DNA from: Neocallimastix lanati (nom. inval.)
Taxonomy: Eukaryota; Neocallimastigomycota; Neocallimastigomycetes; Neocallimastigales; Neocallimastigaceae
Assembly: GCA_016946835.1 (NCBI GenBank)
Contig: JACVTC010000027.1
Span: 1-64,000 of the forward strand
DNA: 64,000 bases
Direction: 5' to 3'
Positions 62,072-64,000 of the stretch are shown piece after piece (the stretch's first letter is position 1; every line of letters starts with the position of its first letter). The notes under the pieces were generated by a model. That model had not been told where the DNA came from and searched no databases. It was given only the letters and a program-made list of their open reading frames with translations. A program made the position numbers and the translations under genes.

Positions 62072-63646
62072 AGAAATAAATGATATATTTTAGTGTTTAA
62101 TACTTATAATTTATAGCTAAGTTCGTGTGTTGGAATCCGAACATTTATTTTAAAAAAAGTTATTTTTATTTATTTACTATTATTAAAATATTTTGGTTTA
62201 AAATTATTTGATTGGTTTAAATTATAAAATTTTAATTCATAGAAATTTAATTTATTTAATTGAAAAAAAAAAAAAAATAAATATCGTAAAAATTTGTTAA
62301 TTTATAAATCGTGTTTTTATTAAAAAAAATAATAATTAATAAATTATTGTTTGACACCAACCTTTTGATTCAAAGATTTATGTTTAATAATAAGATTTAT
62401 TTTATTAGATTATTAATTTAAATTCTTGTTTCTTATTGTTAAGCACAGCTATACAGACATCAATATTATATAAAAGTGTTATATCACTCTCACAAAATAT
62501 ATAGTTAAAAAATAAATCATTTTAATAATTTTCTATCAAGTAGTAATTTATTATCCGTTTTCATTTCTCTGAATAATAAGGCTATTACGTGTAATAGTTA
62601 TATTATTTTATCTCACTAGGTCATTGTAGATGTATTCACTAATAAACAAAATTACTATATGTGAGATTTTATTATTTATTTTAATATATCATTACACTAA
62701 ATTATTTTATTATTTATTTTCATAATTATGGTTTTATATTATTTTTTATTTAATATTAATTTTAATATATGTTACTTTGTTAATATCGACTCAAAAAGTC
62801 AAAATAAAATATTAATACATGATTTTTATATTCAAAAAGTTTATAATTAAAATACATGATTGGTTTAAAATTAAATGAATATATGATAATTATTTAAATA
62901 AATACTATTATTAAAATAAATGAATGAAAGAATTAATAACTAAATAATATTTTGTTCCAAAAGGTAAAAGATTCGAATAATTAATGGCTATAGTTTCTAA
63001 CTTACTGAAACTAGTTACTAACCGCCGAAACTCTCTTTATGAACTCTAACTGCTCCTAGTATATTTAAGATTATATTTACCTGTAATTATTATAACAAAA
63101 TATTATAATAAATATAAAAAACACGGAAATACAAATTATTTATATTTATTTTATTTTTATTTTTTTTAAAATTTTATTATTTATATTTATTATAATACTA
63201 TAATACTAAGCCGCAAGGGTTAGTGTAGTTATAATATTAAAAAAGTTTTATTAAATTAAGTTTTTTATTAACTAAGAAATTAAAATAAAAAGCACCAAGA
63301 ATAAATTTGTTAAATTGTATTTTAATATTTAAAGTGTTTTTCAATTTTTTATATTTATTTGTTTAATACAACAACTTGGTGATTAACTAAATTCGTTAAA
63401 TTACGGATATTCATTTATTATATTATTTTCAATATCTGAGCAATCCTGCATCATTTCTATAATCCATTTTCTACCGTTATTGGTAATTTCTTCTTCACTT
63501 CAGAAAAAAATTTTAATTTATAATAGTGTAAGCTATATTTATCTGTACTGTAAATATCAATACTTTTATACTTATTATAGGCTTCCATTAAAATTTTATT
63601 CCAGATTTTTACTACAAAACTATTAAATAAATGGAAAAAGTTTTCA
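62072..63646. other. AT-rich region with unexplained less AT-biased patches
   Basis: No gene is supported. A patch at about 62985-63065 (ctagttactaaccgccgaaa, then ctctaactgctcctag) and another at about 63210-63230 (aagccgcaagggttag) stand out. On the minus strand 63640-63400 there is decayed coding-like sequence (FHLFNSFVVKIWNKILMEAYNKYKS...) continuing from the ORF at 63647-63835. Confidence 0.5.
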
Positions 63647-63835
63647 TTAGTCGTCCTCGTAATAAATAATATTATCCATACTCGTTATTTCTTTATACAT
63701 ATTTTTTTTATCTCTATTGTAATTGGGAATGTCATAAAGTGAAAAATCAATATCATTGAAATTCTTTATTTTTTCTTCATTACTAAAGTCACCAATAATA
63801 TTATCAATAATATTATCGATTACCGTATCTACCAT
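63647..63835 (-). pseudogene. Fragment of a hypothetical protein
   Basis: 62 aa, MVDTVIDNIIDNIIGDFSNEEKIKNFNDIDFSLYDIPNYNRDKKNMYKE..., acidic and Asn/Ile/Asp-rich. Protein-like sequence continues downstream on the minus strand (to about 63400) in other frames, so this is more likely part of a decayed or multi-exon gene than a complete one. Family not recognised. Confidence 0.3.
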
Positions 63836-64000
63836 ATTATTTATTTGGAAAATTTGATAATTACGACATTGGCGAAGAAGAAAAATATCTTCAAAAAAAA
63901 AAAAAAATAAATTATCAATGTTAATTTCAGTACTATTTTCTTCTTCTTTAGACTAATTACTACTGAAAACGATACTAAAATTAAAGTAAAATATAAAGAT

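Overview
The window looks like nuclear DNA of an anaerobic gut fungus (Neocallimastigomycota, the Piromyces/Neocallimastix/Anaeromyces group). The grounds are extremely A+T-rich intergenic DNA full of homopolymers and microsatellites, short AT-rich spliceosomal introns, and two secreted proteins each carrying three fungal cellulosome dockerins (CBM10-like, CC...C...D..G.WG.E...WC). The genus cannot be fixed from the sequence alone.

Host genes are sparse. A histidine acid phosphatase runs off the left edge on the minus strand (1-736, two exons, RHGDRTP). Two paralogous cellulosomal expansin/swollenin-like genes lie at 8859-10735 and 22394-24263, each with one intron at the same codon. An acidic type-I membrane protein is at 27027-27635. 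A very large secreted protein of unknown function is on the minus strand at 36260-39313, with a possible in-frame TGA or tiny intron. A secreted poly-threonine protein is at 49674-50600. A few small doubtful ORFs make up the rest. The expansin pair would act outside the cell: dockerins plug the protein into the cellulosome, and the two-domain expansin module loosens plant cell wall.

Most of the remaining recognisable sequence is mobile DNA. Two clusters (11.35-19.46 kb and 28.2-35.3 kb) consist of copies of at least three related LINE lineages encoding one long protein: an N-terminal domain, APE-type endonuclease, reverse transcriptase, CCHC finger and an unassigned C-terminal domain. Several copies have clear target-site duplications, and one is nested in another. 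At 40.1 kb there is a LINE insertion of only about 10 template bases plus poly(A). Two FLYWCH-type Mutator-like DNA transposons lie at 41.4-42.9 kb and 45.03-47.22 kb; the second has exact ends and a 9-bp target duplication. Broken Ty1/Copia (43.1-44.6 kb) and Ty3/Gypsy (53.2-61.1 kb) fossils follow. The Gypsy fossil is interrupted by two solo LTRs on opposite strands, each with its own 5-bp duplication.

The other long stretches (0.74-8.8, 19.5-22.4, 24.3-27.0, 50.6-53.2 and 61.1-64 kb) are AT-rich and hold no gene I can support. No tRNA, rRNA or CRISPR was recognised.
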